Source: Streptomyces sp. JJ36 (GTDB lineage: Bacteria > Actinomycetota > Actinomycetes > Streptomycetales > Streptomycetaceae). From it: a DNA stretch of 52,258 nucleotides. The stretch spans positions 1 through 52,258 of the forward strand of contig NZ_JACYHE010000041.1 of assembly GCF_021696945.1 (NCBI RefSeq), read 5' to 3'. Below the pieces are notes generated by a model. The model was not told where the DNA came from, ran no database searches, and worked only from the letters and a program-made list of their open reading frames with translations. A program made the translations under genes and the position numbers. This document shows positions 1-8,193 of this stretch, piece by piece. The number at the start of each line of letters is the position of its first letter. Within the stretch, counting starts at the first letter, position 1.

Positions 1-297
1 GGGCGCGGGGCGCGCGGCCTGCGCGGTCCCCGCGTCGGCGGCGGGCGCGGCGGCACCGGGGGCTCCCGGGCCGGCCTTCCCCTCGGCCGCGGTCTTCGGG
101 CTGCCGCCCGCCGGCCCCGGCTTGTAGTCCGCGAAGAAGTCCCACCAGGCTCGGTCTACCGAGTTCGGGTCCTGGAGGTACTGCTGGTAGATCTCGTCGA
201 CGAGCCACTCGTTGGCACCGAAGGCGGGGGAGGGGGTCTTCCCCTCTCCGTCCTGCTCGGTCGAGACGCTCGAGGTGTTGGGGGACTGTGACGACAC
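1..297 (-). CDS. kgd: 2-oxoglutarate dehydrogenase/decarboxylase (Kgd/SucA) N-terminus, partial
   Basis: Only the first 99 codons lie in the window; the rest continues past the left edge. The reverse translation has the motif ANEWLVDEIYQQYLQDP followed by a region ending FFADYKPG. This is the conserved start of actinobacterial 2-oxoglutarate dehydrogenase E1/E2 fusion proteins (SucA/Kgd), whose N-terminal peptide resembles the E1-binding segment of acyltransferases. An Ala/Pro/Gly-rich linker follows, as is usual in this family. The enzyme acts in the TCA cycle, decarboxylating 2-oxoglutarate in the cytoplasm. The GTG at 297 is chosen because family members start about 15 to 30 residues before the ANEWLVDEIY motif. 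It reads away from the two-component genes on the same strand. Identification is firm from the motif; the start codon is less certain. Confidence 0.9.
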   Translation of the reverse strand, partial: MSSQSPNTSSVSTEQDGEGKTPSPAFGANEWLVDEIYQQYLQDPNSVDRAWWDFFADYKPGPAGGSPKTAAEGKAGPGAPGAAAPAADAGTAQAARPAP

Positions 298-712
298 GGC
301 GGCAACCGCCCTCTTCCGCTTCCTTAGGTGGTGGACAGCGGAAATAAAGGCTACGCCTACCGAGGCGATCCTTGCAGTCCGCACGGGGTCGTCGTCGCGT
401 ACGTCACACTGCGGAGCTGGTTTGGTGCGGTTTCCGGGCGGGAAAAACCCGAAGTTTCGCCGTCAGCTGAGGAACCGGACCGGACCCGGGTGCGTCCCGC
501 GCGTGACTCTACCCCGGTGAGCTGGGGCGATGCCCGGCCGGACAGCCGTGCGCCCCCACGGACCGGCCGTCCGTGCCGGGCCGGAGCCGTCCGTGCACCC
601 GGGGTGAGCGGGCCGCTCGCGGAGGCCCGTGGGCGCTCCGGGGGACGCCGGTGGATCTCCCCGGGGCCCCCGCGGGGCGTGCGGGGAGCGCCGCGTACTT
701 CCCCCGCACGCG
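298..712. other. Intergenic region between sensor kinase and kgd
   Basis: About 415 bases with no convincing gene. The part nearest kgd (about 300-430) is less GC-rich and probably holds the minus-strand kgd promoter, but I could not assign a clear -35/-10 pair. The part near 520-700 is rich in GC inverted repeats that could end the kinase transcript; none is clean enough to call. Reading frames through it lack family motifs. Confidence 0.5.
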
Positions 713-1813
713 TCAACCGCGGGCTGGATCCGGCCCCGGAAGGGTGACCCGTATCCGGCAGCCCCGGGGGGACTCGGCCACCCTGATCACACCACCGTGC
801 AGATCGACCGCCCAGCGCGCGATGGCCAGTCCGAGCCCCGTGCCGCCGTCGGAGCCGCCCGAGGGCCGGGGACCGGCCGCCTTGGCGCGGTTGAAGCGCT
901 CGAAGACGCGGTCCCGCTCCTCCTCGGGGATGCCGGGGCCCTCGTCCAGCACCTCGACCTCCAGGCTGCCCGGCAGCTCGCCGCCGCGCGCCCGTATGGT
1001 GACCCGGCCGTGCGGGGGGCTGTGCTTCACGGCGTTGTCCACGAGGTTGGTCACCACCTGGTGCAGCCGCTCCGCGTCCGCGTACGCGGTCAGCTCGGGC
1101 GGGGAGACGTCCAGGTGCAGGTGCACGTCCGTGCGGGCGTGCCCCGGCCCCTTGCTCATGTTCGCCTCCTTGAGCACGCCGGCCAGGTGGGGCCACACCT
1201 CGAAGCGGCGGACGTGCAGCGGCACCACCCCGTTGTCCAGCCGGGAGAGGTCCAGGAGCTGGTCCACCAGCCGCCCCAGCCGCTGGGTCTGGGAGAGCGC
1301 GGTGCGCATGGTCTCCGGGTCGGGGTCCGAGACCCCGTCCACCACGTTCTCCAGCACGGCGCGCAGCGCGGCGATCGGCGTCCGCAGCTCGTGCGAGACG
1401 TTGGCGACCAGCTCCTTGCGGTGCTGGTCGACCGCTGCCAGGTCGGCCGCCATGCGGTTGAAGGTCTTCGCCAGCTCGCCGAACTCGTCACGCCGCCCGC
1501 CGCGCACCCGGCGCGAGTAGTCGCCGTGCGCCATGGCGCGCGCCGCGTGCTTCATCTCGTCCAGCGGCGCCGTCAGCGACTGCGCCACGAACTGCGTCAG
1601 CAGCAGCGAGACGATGATCGACAGGATGGTGATGACCCGCAGTTCCGTCGCCGAGTGCACGGCGAAGAGCGCCAGCAGCGTGGTGATCACCACCGAGACG
1701 ATCACCAGCGCGCCGAGCGCCGCCTTGACCGAGCGGTACGGGTCGAGCGGGCGCAGCCCCTCCCACGCGCGGGACCAGAGCCGGGAGCCCGCGGCGCGCA
1801 GCCGCCCGCCCAT
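713..1813 (-). CDS. HAMP-domain sensor histidine kinase
   Basis: A 366-residue membrane sensor kinase. Two hydrophobic segments lie at about residues 33-52 and 58-78 with almost no extracytoplasmic loop. A HAMP linker and a dimerisation domain with the phospho-acceptor SHELRTP (His141) follow. The ATPase domain shows the N box NLVDNAVKH, a G1 box DEGPGIP and a G2 box GTGLGLAIA. It should autophosphorylate and pass phosphate to the response regulator encoded just upstream. The ATG at 1813 overlaps the regulator's stop by one base (TAATG), so the two are translationally coupled, and the longer open frame upstream is a shadow. The short sensor loop suggests it senses the membrane or a partner rather than a soluble ligand. 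The pair sits beside kgd as I recall for Streptomyces coelicolor SCO5282/SCO5283; the signal is unknown. Confidence 0.93.
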   Translation of the reverse strand: MGGRLRAAGSRLWSRAWEGLRPLDPYRSVKAALGALVIVSVVITTLLALFAVHSATELRVITILSIIVSLLLTQFVAQSLTAPLDEMKHAARAMAHGDYSRRVRGGRRDEFGELAKTFNRMAADLAAVDQHRKELVANVSHELRTPIAALRAVLENVVDGVSDPDPETMRTALSQTQRLGRLVDQLLDLSRLDNGVVPLHVRRFEVWPHLAGVLKEANMSKGPGHARTDVHLHLDVSPPELTAYADAERLHQVVTNLVDNAVKHSPPHGRVTIRARGGELPGSLEVEVLDEGPGIPEEERDRVFERFNRAKAAGPRPSGGSDGGTGLGLAIARWAVDLHGGVIRVAESPRGCRIRVTLPGPDPARG

Positions 1814-2589
1814 TACGCCCCGTCGGCGGCGGGGGTGGCGGGCGCCGGCGTCTCCAGCGCGTAGCCGACCCCGTGCACCGTGCGGATGCGCTCCGCGCCG
1901 ATCTTGCGGCGCAGCGCCTTGATGTGGCTGTCCACGGTGCGGGTGCCGGAGGCGTCCGCCCAGTCCCACACCTCGGCCAGGAGCTGCTCGCGGGAGAGGA
2001 CCGCCCGCGGCGAGTGGGCCAGGCACACCAGCAGGTCGAACTCGGTCGGCGTGAGATGCACGTCCTCACCCGAGACCCGCACCCGGCGCTGGGCGTGGTC
2101 TATCTCCAGCTCGCCCAGGCGCAGGGTGCCGTTGCGCGGGGTGCTGGCGGCCAGCGCGGCGCGCTCCACCCGGCGCAGCAGGACGTGCACCCGGGCGGCC
2201 AGCTCCCGCATGGAGAACGGCTTGGTCATGTAGTCGTCGGCGCCGACGCCGAGCCCGACCAGCATGTCCGTCTCGTCGTCCCGCGCGGTGAGCATCAGCA
2301 CCGGCACCGGGCGCTGCGCCTGCACCCGGCGGCAGACCTCCAGGCCGTCGAAGCCGGGCAGCATGATGTCCAGGATCAGCAGGTCCGGCTGCCACGCCTC
2401 CGCCGTCTCCACCGCGGCGGGGCCGTCGCCGGCCGTCTGCACCTGGAAACCCTCGGCCCGCAGCCGCATGGCGATGGCGTCGACGATCGTCGGGTCGTCC
2501 TCGACGACCAGGATGCGTCGCTGCGCGCCCGGGGTGGTGGCCTGAGCGGCCGTGCCGCCGTGGTTCTGTGGTGTGTTCTTCTGGTCCAT
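1813..2589 (-). CDS. OmpR/PhoB-family response regulator
   Basis: A 258-residue two-component regulator. The receiver domain (about residues 24-140) carries the acidic pocket E30-D31-D32, the phospho-acceptor Asp74 in DIMLPG, Thr101 and the conserved Lys123 in TKPF. The C-terminal winged-helix DNA-binding domain contains the LTPTEFDLL and RTVDSHIKALRRKIG signatures of the OmpR/PhoB family. It is first in the operon and is followed by its kinase with a one-base stop/start overlap. The ATG at 2589 gives about 24 unconserved residues before the receiver fold; a slightly later start cannot be excluded. Target genes cannot be read from this sequence. Confidence 0.93.
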   Translation of the reverse strand: MDQKNTPQNHGGTAAQATTPGAQRRILVVEDDPTIVDAIAMRLRAEGFQVQTAGDGPAAVETAEAWQPDLLILDIMLPGFDGLEVCRRVQAQRPVPVLMLTARDDETDMLVGLGVGADDYMTKPFSMRELAARVHVLLRRVERAALAASTPRNGTLRLGELEIDHAQRRVRVSGEDVHLTPTEFDLLVCLAHSPRAVLSREQLLAEVWDWADASGTRTVDSHIKALRRKIGAERIRTVHGVGYALETPAPATPAADGA

Positions 2590-2669
2590 TCGGCCCGCCC
2601 GTGCGTCGCCCCTGCTTGCGTTGTGTGTACGTGCTGGGCAGCAGCGTAAGCGCCGCGCGGGTACCGCGG

Positions 2670-3428
2670 CTACGTCGCTCTCCGCGCGAGATGGACCACG
2701 TCGGGGACGCCTCGGACGACCGGGATCTCTTCCGTACGGACCCGGACGAATCCGGAATGCCGCAATGCGTCCTCGAAGGCGGGCGAGGGGCGGGCCGACC
2801 AGACCGCCAGCACCCCGCCGGGGGCCAGCCGCTCCCGGCAGGCGGCCAGTCCCGCGGGGGAGTAGAGCGCGTCGTTGTCCTCGGTGACGGTCCAGTCGGG
2901 TCCGTTGTCGACGTCCAGGCAGAGCGCGTCGTAGGCGTCGTCCGCGGTGCGCAGCCAGGTCAGCAGATCGGCGTGGACGAGTTCGGTGCGGGGGTCGTCC
3001 AGCGCGGCCGCGGAGACGGCGGCGAGCGGGCCCCGGCGGTGCCAGTCGAGGATCGCCGCCTCGCGCTCCACCACGTCGATGCGGCCCCAGGCGGGCTCCG
3101 CCGCCGCCTCGGCCAGCGAGAACCCCACCCCGAGGCCGCCCAGCAGCAGCGCGGGCGGCTCCGTGCGGGCCCCCAGTTCCGCCAGCGCGGCCCGGACGAG
3201 CAGCCGCTCGGAGCGCCCGTCGGAGGTGTCCATCAGGAAGCAGCCGTTGGCGATGATCTGGAGCAGCGGGCCGTTCCGGCGCAGCACCACCTCGCCGTAC
3301 GGGCCCTCGCGGCGGTCCAGCACCCGGGGCGCCTCCTCGCCGGCGTCCCCCGGGGAGCCGGGGTCGGCGGGGTGACCGGTGTCCGCGGGGTCGTACGGGC
3401 CGTACGGGGGCTCCGGTGCGCGTGTCAT
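2670..3428 (-). CDS. Spermidine synthase-like / class I methyltransferase-fold protein
   Basis: A 252-residue cytoplasmic protein. After a Pro/Gly-rich N-terminus it has EVVLRRNGPLLQIIANG and then a glycine-rich nucleotide-type loop LLLGGLGVGFSLAEA. An acidic strand end (IDVVERE) and a LVHADLLTWL strand complete the Rossmann methyltransferase fold. This resembles spermidine-synthase-like proteins that keep the fold but often lack proven polyamine activity. The aminopropyltransferase active-site aspartates are not clearly conserved (DVDNGPDW replaces a typical DxxDP), so the substrate is unknown. The ATG at 3428 is preferred because AGGA lies about eight bases upstream; ATG codons further out have no such site. 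It is divergent from lon and reads toward the two-component operon. Confidence 0.75.
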   Translation of the reverse strand: MTRAPEPPYGPYDPADTGHPADPGSPGDAGEEAPRVLDRREGPYGEVVLRRNGPLLQIIANGCFLMDTSDGRSERLLVRAALAELGARTEPPALLLGGLGVGFSLAEAAAEPAWGRIDVVEREAAILDWHRRGPLAAVSAAALDDPRTELVHADLLTWLRTADDAYDALCLDVDNGPDWTVTEDNDALYSPAGLAACRERLAPGGVLAVWSARPSPAFEDALRHSGFVRVRTEEIPVVRGVPDVVHLARRAT

Positions 3429-3633
3429 GGCGCCCATCCTGGCGCATCGCCCGTGCCCGGCGGCCCGTCCGGGGCGGCCCGCCGGCCGGCCCGCACCCCG
3501 CGCGCACCGTCGCGATCGCCCTGAGCGAACGCCGTCCGCCCGGGCGTGCCGCTCCCGCCCGCGGGTGCCCCCGACGCTGATCGCCCACAGCGAACATCCG
3601 CCCACCGGGGGAACACCAGGCGGTCCCGCCGCA

Positions 3634-3652
3634 TTGAGCCCGTACAGCTCAA
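3634..3652. promoter_or_regulatory. HAIR-like inverted repeat (HspR operator) upstream of lon
   Basis: TTGAGC, seven bases, then GCTCAA forms a perfect 6+6 inverted repeat, 22 bases before the lon start. The HspR-associated HAIR consensus is CTTGAGT-N7-ACTCAAG, so both arm sequence and spacer length match closely. lon is a known HspR-repressed heat-shock gene in Streptomyces, so the site fits its neighbour. It probably overlaps the promoter or transcription start. Confidence 0.85.
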
Positions 3653-3674
3653 CTTGCCTGCCTAGGGAGAGATC

Positions 3675-6104
3675 ATGGCTGTCACGCCCGCAACGCTCAC
3701 CCTGCCCGTGCTGCCTCTCGACGACGAGGTGGTGCTCCCCGGCATGGTGGTGCCGCTCGAACTGTCCGCCGCCGAGGTACGCGCCGCGGTGGAGGCCGCG
3801 CAGTCCGCCGCCCGGGAGCGGGAACCCGGCGCGGGCAAGCCGCGGGTGCTGCTGGTCCCACGGGTGGACGGGTCCTACCCGGACATCGGCGTGCTGGGGC
3901 GCGTCGAGCAGGTCGGCAGGCTGGCCGACGGCGATCCGGGCGCCCTCGTCCGCGGTCTGCACCGGGTCCGCATCGGCTCCGGTACCACCGGCCCCGGCGC
4001 CGCCCTCTGGGTGGAGGGGACCGAGATCGAGGAGCGGGAGCCGGAGCCCCTCCCCGGCGCCGTCGCCGAACTGGCCAAGGAGTACAAGGCGCTGGCCACG
4101 AGCTGGCTCCGCAAGCGCGGCGCCTGGCAGGTCGTGGACCGGGTGCAGCAGATCGAGGGCATCGCCGCACTCGCCGACAACGCCGGCTACTCGCCCTTCC
4201 TGACGACCGAGCAGAAGATCCGGCTGCTGGAGACCACCGACCCGGTGGAGCGGCTGCGCCACGCCACCGAGACGCTGCGCGAGCACCTGGCCGAACAGGA
4301 CGTCGCCGAGTCCATCGCCAAGGACGTGCAGGAGGGCGTGGACCGGCAGCAGCGCGAGTTCCTGCTGCGCCGCCAGCTCGAGGCGGTCCGCAAGGAGCTC
4401 GCCGAGCTCAACGGCGACCCGGAGGACGAGGGCGAGGACTACCGCGCCCGGGTGGAGGCCGCCGACCTGCCGGAGGAGGTCCGCAAGGCGGCCCTGAAGG
4501 AGGTCGACAAGCTGGAGCGCGCCTCCGACCAGAGCCCCGAGGGCGGCTGGATCCGCACCTGGCTGGACACCGTGCTGGAGATGCCCTGGCAGGTGCGCAC
4601 CGACGACGCGTACGACATCCCCGGCGCGCAGCGGGTGCTGGACGCCGACCACGCCGGGCTGAAGGACGTCAAGGAGCGGATCACCGAGCATCTCGCGGTC
4701 CGCAAGCGGCGCACCGAGCGCGGACTCGGGGTGATCGGCGGGCGCCGCGGGGGTGCGGTACTGGCCCTGGTGGGTCCCCCGGGCGTCGGGAAGACCAGCC
4801 TCGGCGAGTCGGTGGCCCGCGCGATGGGCCGGAAGTTCGTCCGGGTCGCCCTGGGCGGCGTACGGGACGAGGCGGAGATCCGCGGCCACCGGCGCACCTA
4901 CGTCGGGGCGCTGCCCGGCCGGATCGTCCGGGCGGTGAAGGAGGCGGGCTCGATGAACCCGGTGGTCCTCCTCGACGAGATCGACAAGGTCGGCTCCGAC
5001 TTCCGCGGCGACCCGGCCGCGGCGCTGCTGGAGGTGCTCGACCCGGCGCAGAACCACACCTTCCGGGACCACTACCTGGAGGTCGAGCTCGACCTCTCCG
5101 ACGTGGTCTTCCTGGCCACCGCCAACGTCCGGGAGGCCATCCCGGAGGCGCTGCTGGACCGGATGGAGGTGGTGCAGCTCGACGGCTACACCGAGGACGA
5201 GAAGGTCGTCATCGCCCGCGAGCACCTGCTGCCCCGGCAGCTCGAACGGGCCGGACTGCGGCCGGACGAGGTGGTCCTGGACGAGGCGGCGCTGCGCATG
5301 CTGGCCGGCGAGTACACCCGCGAGGCGGGCGTACGGAACCTGGAGCGGGCGCTCTCCCGGGTGCTGCGCAAGGTGGCGGCCGAGCACGAGCTCGGCAGCC
5401 GGGAACTGCCGTCCACCGTCGGAACGGACGGGCTGCGGTCACTCATCGGGCGCCCGCACCACACCCCCGAGTCCGCGCAGGATCCGGCCGAGCGCCGCAC
5501 CGCGGTGCCCGGGGTGGCCACCGGGCTGGCGGTCACCGGCGCCGGCGGCGACGTCCTGCACGTGGAGGCGTCGCTGGCCGACCCGGAGACCGGGGGCGGC
5601 GGGCTGACCCTGACCGGCCAGCTCGGCGACGTGATGCAGGAGTCGGCGCACATCGCGCTCTCCTACCTGCGCTCCCGGGGTGCCGAACTGGAGCTGCCGG
5701 TCGGCGACCTGAAGGACCGCGGGGTGCATCTGCACGTCCCGGCCGGCGCCGTGCCCAAGGACGGGCCGAGCGCGGGGATCACCATGACGACCGCGCTGGC
5801 CTCCCTGCTCAGCGGCCGCCAGGTGCGGCCGGACGTGGCGATGACCGGGGAGGTCTCGCTGACCGGCCGGGTGCTGCCGGTCGGCGGCATCAAGCAGAAG
5901 CTGCTCGCCGCGCACCGCGCCGGGGTGACCACCGTGATGCTGCCGAAGCGGAACGAGCCCGACCTGGACGACGTGCCGCCCGAGGTGCTGGAGGGGCTGG
6001 ACGTCCACCCCGTGACGGATGTGCGCCAGGTGCTGGAGCTGGCGCTCAGCCCGGCGTCCGCCCCCGCGCCCGGCGCGGCCCCGGAGGTCCCGGCCGCGGC
6101 GTGA
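3675..6104 (+). CDS. lon: ATP-dependent Lon protease
   Basis: An 809-residue cytoplasmic AAA+ serine protease, full length for LonA. Domain order is an N-terminal substrate-binding domain (about 10-205), a coiled region, and an AAA+ module with Walker A GPPGVGKT (367-374) and Walker B VVLLDEID (430-437). A C-terminal protease domain follows. The catalytic serine lies in KDGPSAG (Ser699), and the dyad lysine is in the KQKLLAAHR segment at about 740-742. It degrades misfolded and regulatory proteins. The ATG at 3675 follows a good ribosome binding site (AGGGAGAG). A HAIR-type HspR site lies just upstream and a strong hairpin terminator downstream, so it is a single-gene heat-shock transcription unit. 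Confidence 0.98.
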   Translation: MAVTPATLTLPVLPLDDEVVLPGMVVPLELSAAEVRAAVEAAQSAAREREPGAGKPRVLLVPRVDGSYPDIGVLGRVEQVGRLADGDPGALVRGLHRVRIGSGTTGPGAALWVEGTEIEEREPEPLPGAVAELAKEYKALATSWLRKRGAWQVVDRVQQIEGIAALADNAGYSPFLTTEQKIRLLETTDPVERLRHATETLREHLAEQDVAESIAKDVQEGVDRQQREFLLRRQLEAVRKELAELNGDPEDEGEDYRARVEAADLPEEVRKAALKEVDKLERASDQSPEGGWIRTWLDTVLEMPWQVRTDDAYDIPGAQRVLDADHAGLKDVKERITEHLAVRKRRTERGLGVIGGRRGGAVLALVGPPGVGKTSLGESVARAMGRKFVRVALGGVRDEAEIRGHRRTYVGALPGRIVRAVKEAGSMNPVVLLDEIDKVGSDFRGDPAAALLEVLDPAQNHTFRDHYLEVELDLSDVVFLATANVREAIPEALLDRMEVVQLDGYTEDEKVVIAREHLLPRQLERAGLRPDEVVLDEAALRMLAGEYTREAGVRNLERALSRVLRKVAAEHELGSRELPSTVGTDGLRSLIGRPHHTPESAQDPAERRTAVPGVATGLAVTGAGGDVLHVEASLADPETGGGGLTLTGQLGDVMQESAHIALSYLRSRGAELELPVGDLKDRGVHLHVPAGAVPKDGPSAGITMTTALASLLSGRQVRPDVAMTGEVSLTGRVLPVGGIKQKLLAAHRAGVTTVMLPKRNEPDLDDVPPEVLEGLDVHPVTDVRQVLELALSPASAPAPGAAPEVPAAA

Positions 6105-6157
6105 CGGCCGCCGCGGCGCGTACGCAGCGCGGCGCGGCGGGCCGCGGCCGGGACACA

Positions 6158-6193
6158 GAAGTGGCCCCTCCCGCCCGGTGGAGGGGCCACTTC
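6158..6193 (+). terminator. Rho-independent-type hairpin after lon
   Basis: A perfect 14-base-pair stem (6158-6171 with 6180-6193) closes an eight-base loop about 55 bases after the lon stop. There is no T-tract, as is common in Streptomyces terminators. Confidence 0.85.
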
Positions 6194-6404
6194 AGCCGTG
6201 AGGGGCGCCGGCGCCGCCCGACGCCCCGGTTATCCACTGGGTGTGGACATGACATTCACGGACGGTACGCGCGGAGAACCCGCCCCTGGAAGGGATGCGC
6301 GGCGTGCCGTTGGTCTAGCCCTGCGGAATACTGGCGGAGCTGCGACGATCGGGCTCGCGGACGGAAACTTTCACGACGGGAAGAGCCGGGGAGAGGGCGC
6401 TGAC

Positions 6405-6860
6405 GTGCACGAGGGCGGCCGGGAGGGCGATTTCGGACCCGAGTACCTGGATCTGGAACGCGAACTCGCCGTGCTGCTGCGGCGGGCCCGCGCCTCCTCC
6501 GGCGAACTGGCCCGCGAGGTCCACCCCGACCTGGAGCCCGGCGCGTACGGGCTGCTGGTGCGGCTGGAGGACGCGGGCCCGCAGCGCGCCACCGCCCTGG
6601 CCGCCTACTTCGGCGTCGGCAAGGCGACCATGAGCCGGCAGCTCCGGGCGCTGGAGGAGCTCGGGCTCATCGCCCGCACCCCCGACCCGGAGGACGGGCG
6701 CGCCTGGCTGATCGAGCTGACACCCGGCGGGCGGACGCGGTTCTCCCGGGTGCGGGCGGCGCGGCGCGCCGAGTACGCCCGCCGGCTCGCCGCCTGGGAC
6801 CCGGACGAGATCGCCGAACTCGCCCGCCTGCTGCACCGCTTCAACGGGCTGATGCCCTGA
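6405..6860 (+). CDS. MarR-family transcriptional regulator
   Basis: A 151-residue winged-helix regulator. The MarR core is visible: a dimerisation helix (ELAVLLRRARASS), a helix-turn-helix with FGVGKATMSRQLRALEELGLI, and a wing ending in DPEDGRAWLIELT. The GTG at 6405 is chosen because GGAGAGGG lies about eight bases before it and homologues begin shortly before the YLDLERELA segment. Longer in-frame extensions upstream are Gly/Arg-rich and lack a ribosome binding site. It reads alone, convergent with the PP2C-like gene. MarR proteins usually sense small phenolic or oxidative signals; the ligand and targets here are unknown. Confidence 0.9.
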   Translation: MHEGGREGDFGPEYLDLERELAVLLRRARASSGELAREVHPDLEPGAYGLLVRLEDAGPQRATALAAYFGVGKATMSRQLRALEELGLIARTPDPEDGRAWLIELTPGGRTRFSRVRAARRAEYARRLAAWDPDEIAELARLLHRFNGLMP

Positions 6861-6890
6861 CGAGCCGGGTGCCGCCGGCCGGGCGCGCGG

Positions 6891-6931
6891 CGGGGCCTCC
6901 GCCCCGTGGCCCGGCGTGCCGGGCACGCCGG
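6891..6931. terminator. Paired hairpins between convergent genes
   Basis: Two adjacent hairpins occupy the 73-base gap between the MarR stop and the PP2C-like stop. One has 6-bp arms with a CTCC loop (6891-6906); the other has 9-bp arms with a three-base loop (6911-6931). Position between convergent stops suggests bidirectional termination. Confidence 0.6.
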
Positions 6932-6933
6932 CG

Positions 6934-7788
6934 TCACCCCGGCTCGGCGAGGAGCACGGTGGCGTCGTCGTGGCACTTGCCGCGCGGGAAGCGGGCGCCC
7001 TCCGGGTCCGCGGACTCCGCCTCCCGCACCCGGCGCAGCAGCGTCGCCGCGCCGTCCGCGCGGACCAGGGCGAACAGGTCCGCCCAGCCGCCCAGCCGGA
7101 AGGTCTCGACCCAGCGGGAGGCGCCGTCGGTCACGGCCAGCAACGCACGCACCCCGGACCGCGGGGTGCGGCCGGTGAGGGCGAGCCGCGCGACCCCCGG
7201 GTCCGCCGCGGCGGTGTGGAAGCCCCGGCCGTCCGGCGCGTTGCGCAGCGCCTCCACCGCGCGGGCGTACTCCGCGGCGGCGGTGACCCGCTCCGGCGCG
7301 TCCCGCGGCAGCGCCCGTACCCGGTCGCGCAGCCCGGTGACGTCCGGCGGCAGCCGGTCCAGCCGGTTGTCCAGCACCGGGTGCACCGCGCCGCCGGGGC
7401 TCTCCAGCAGCAGGGCGGAGTCGGAGAGCACCAGATGCTCCACCTCCTGCTCGTCCCAGCGGGCGGCGACCACCGTGGACTGCGGAGTCCGGGGGTGAGA
7501 AAGATCACAGGTTTGACGGTGGGCGCCGGCGGTACGCGCGAGGGCCTCGGCGAGACACTCCGTCAGCGTCAGATCCCGTCGCGAACCGGACAGTTCGAGC
7601 AGCGCGCCGCCCAGCCGGGCGGTGAACCACGGCACCCCGTGCACGCATCCGTCCCCGCCCGCGGGCGGCGTCACCCCGTCCAGGAGGACGACCGCCCCGC
7701 CCGCTCCCGACGCAGGCAGCACCGCCGAAACGTGGTCCTCGTTGGGCCGGCCGGGGTCCCCCGGCTCGGTGACGGTCTCGATGCGCAT
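6934..7788 (-). CDS. PP2C-like protein phosphatase family protein
   Basis: A 284-residue soluble protein. It has an N-terminal RPNEDHV motif, a strand ending VVLLDGVT, a VLSDSALLL segment, an AVTDGAS motif and a C-terminal HDDATVLLA motif. These are in the order expected for the metal-binding acidic motifs of PP2C-type Ser/Thr phosphatases. The spacing is looser than in SpoIIE/RsbU enzymes, so activity is likely but unproven. No sensory domain or membrane segment is fused. The predicted ATG at 7788 gives a start directly before the conserved N-terminal motif. It is divergent from the conservon operon across a 405-base gap and convergent with the MarR gene. Confidence 0.75.
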   Translation of the reverse strand: MRIETVTEPGDPGRPNEDHVSAVLPASGAGGAVVLLDGVTPPAGGDGCVHGVPWFTARLGGALLELSGSRRDLTLTECLAEALARTAGAHRQTCDLSHPRTPQSTVVAARWDEQEVEHLVLSDSALLLESPGGAVHPVLDNRLDRLPPDVTGLRDRVRALPRDAPERVTAAAEYARAVEALRNAPDGRGFHTAAADPGVARLALTGRTPRSGVRALLAVTDGASRWVETFRLGGWADLFALVRADGAATLLRRVREAESADPEGARFPRGKCHDDATVLLAEPG

Positions 7789-8193
7789 GCCCGCAGTCTG
7801 CCGCAGCGGCGACGGCGCCGGGCCGGGCGACCCGTCAGAGACCGTCCGTCGGACCGGGCCGGCAGGTCAGCGGCTCGCAAAGGGCCCGAGTTCTGCCGGA
7901 ATACGGTCTTCCGCGCAGCTGCGAGCGGGCATCTTGCCAGGCCACGGCGCGGATTTCCAACCGCCTCGCCGCGCTCCGGGGGTCCCGCCGGTCAGGCGGC
8001 TTGTTCGCCGACTCCCGAGTGATGTTCACTCCTTCGGGTGGCGCGGCACGGGGAACCACATCCGCCCCATTCCGGCACTGACAGGGTCGGACGTCGTGAG
8101 TCGCGGCGGGACGGGCGGGACCGTCCCGTGCCGCACAGGCGGACTGCCGCCCCCGGGCCGACCCGGGCGGCCGGGACAGAGATTGCGAGCACG
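7789..8193. other. Divergent intergenic region, PP2C-like gene / conservon
   Basis: About 405 bases between divergent starts, expected to hold promoters for both. It contains a palindrome at 8017-8031 (listed separately). An open frame from 8038 into cvnA is possible, but composition and family comparison favour the later GTG at 8194. Nothing else recognisable was seen. Confidence 0.5.
8017..8031. promoter_or_regulatory. Perfect palindrome upstream of the conservon
   Basis: GAGTGA-TGT-TCACTC is a perfect 6+6 inverted repeat with a three-base centre, about 160 bases before the cvnA start. It lies in a less GC-rich patch likely to be promoter DNA. A dimeric regulator could bind here; its identity is unknown. 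Confidence 0.45.

Noticed and set aside
212..747. Several short open frames on both strands between kgd and the sensor kinase
   Set aside because: They overlap the N-terminus of kgd or GC-rich inverted repeats and show no conserved motif or ribosome binding site.
8038..8193. Longer N-terminus of the conservon sensor protein
   Set aside because: The extension is His/Arg/Pro-rich and unlike CvnA N-termini; the membrane segment sits naturally after the GTG at 8194.
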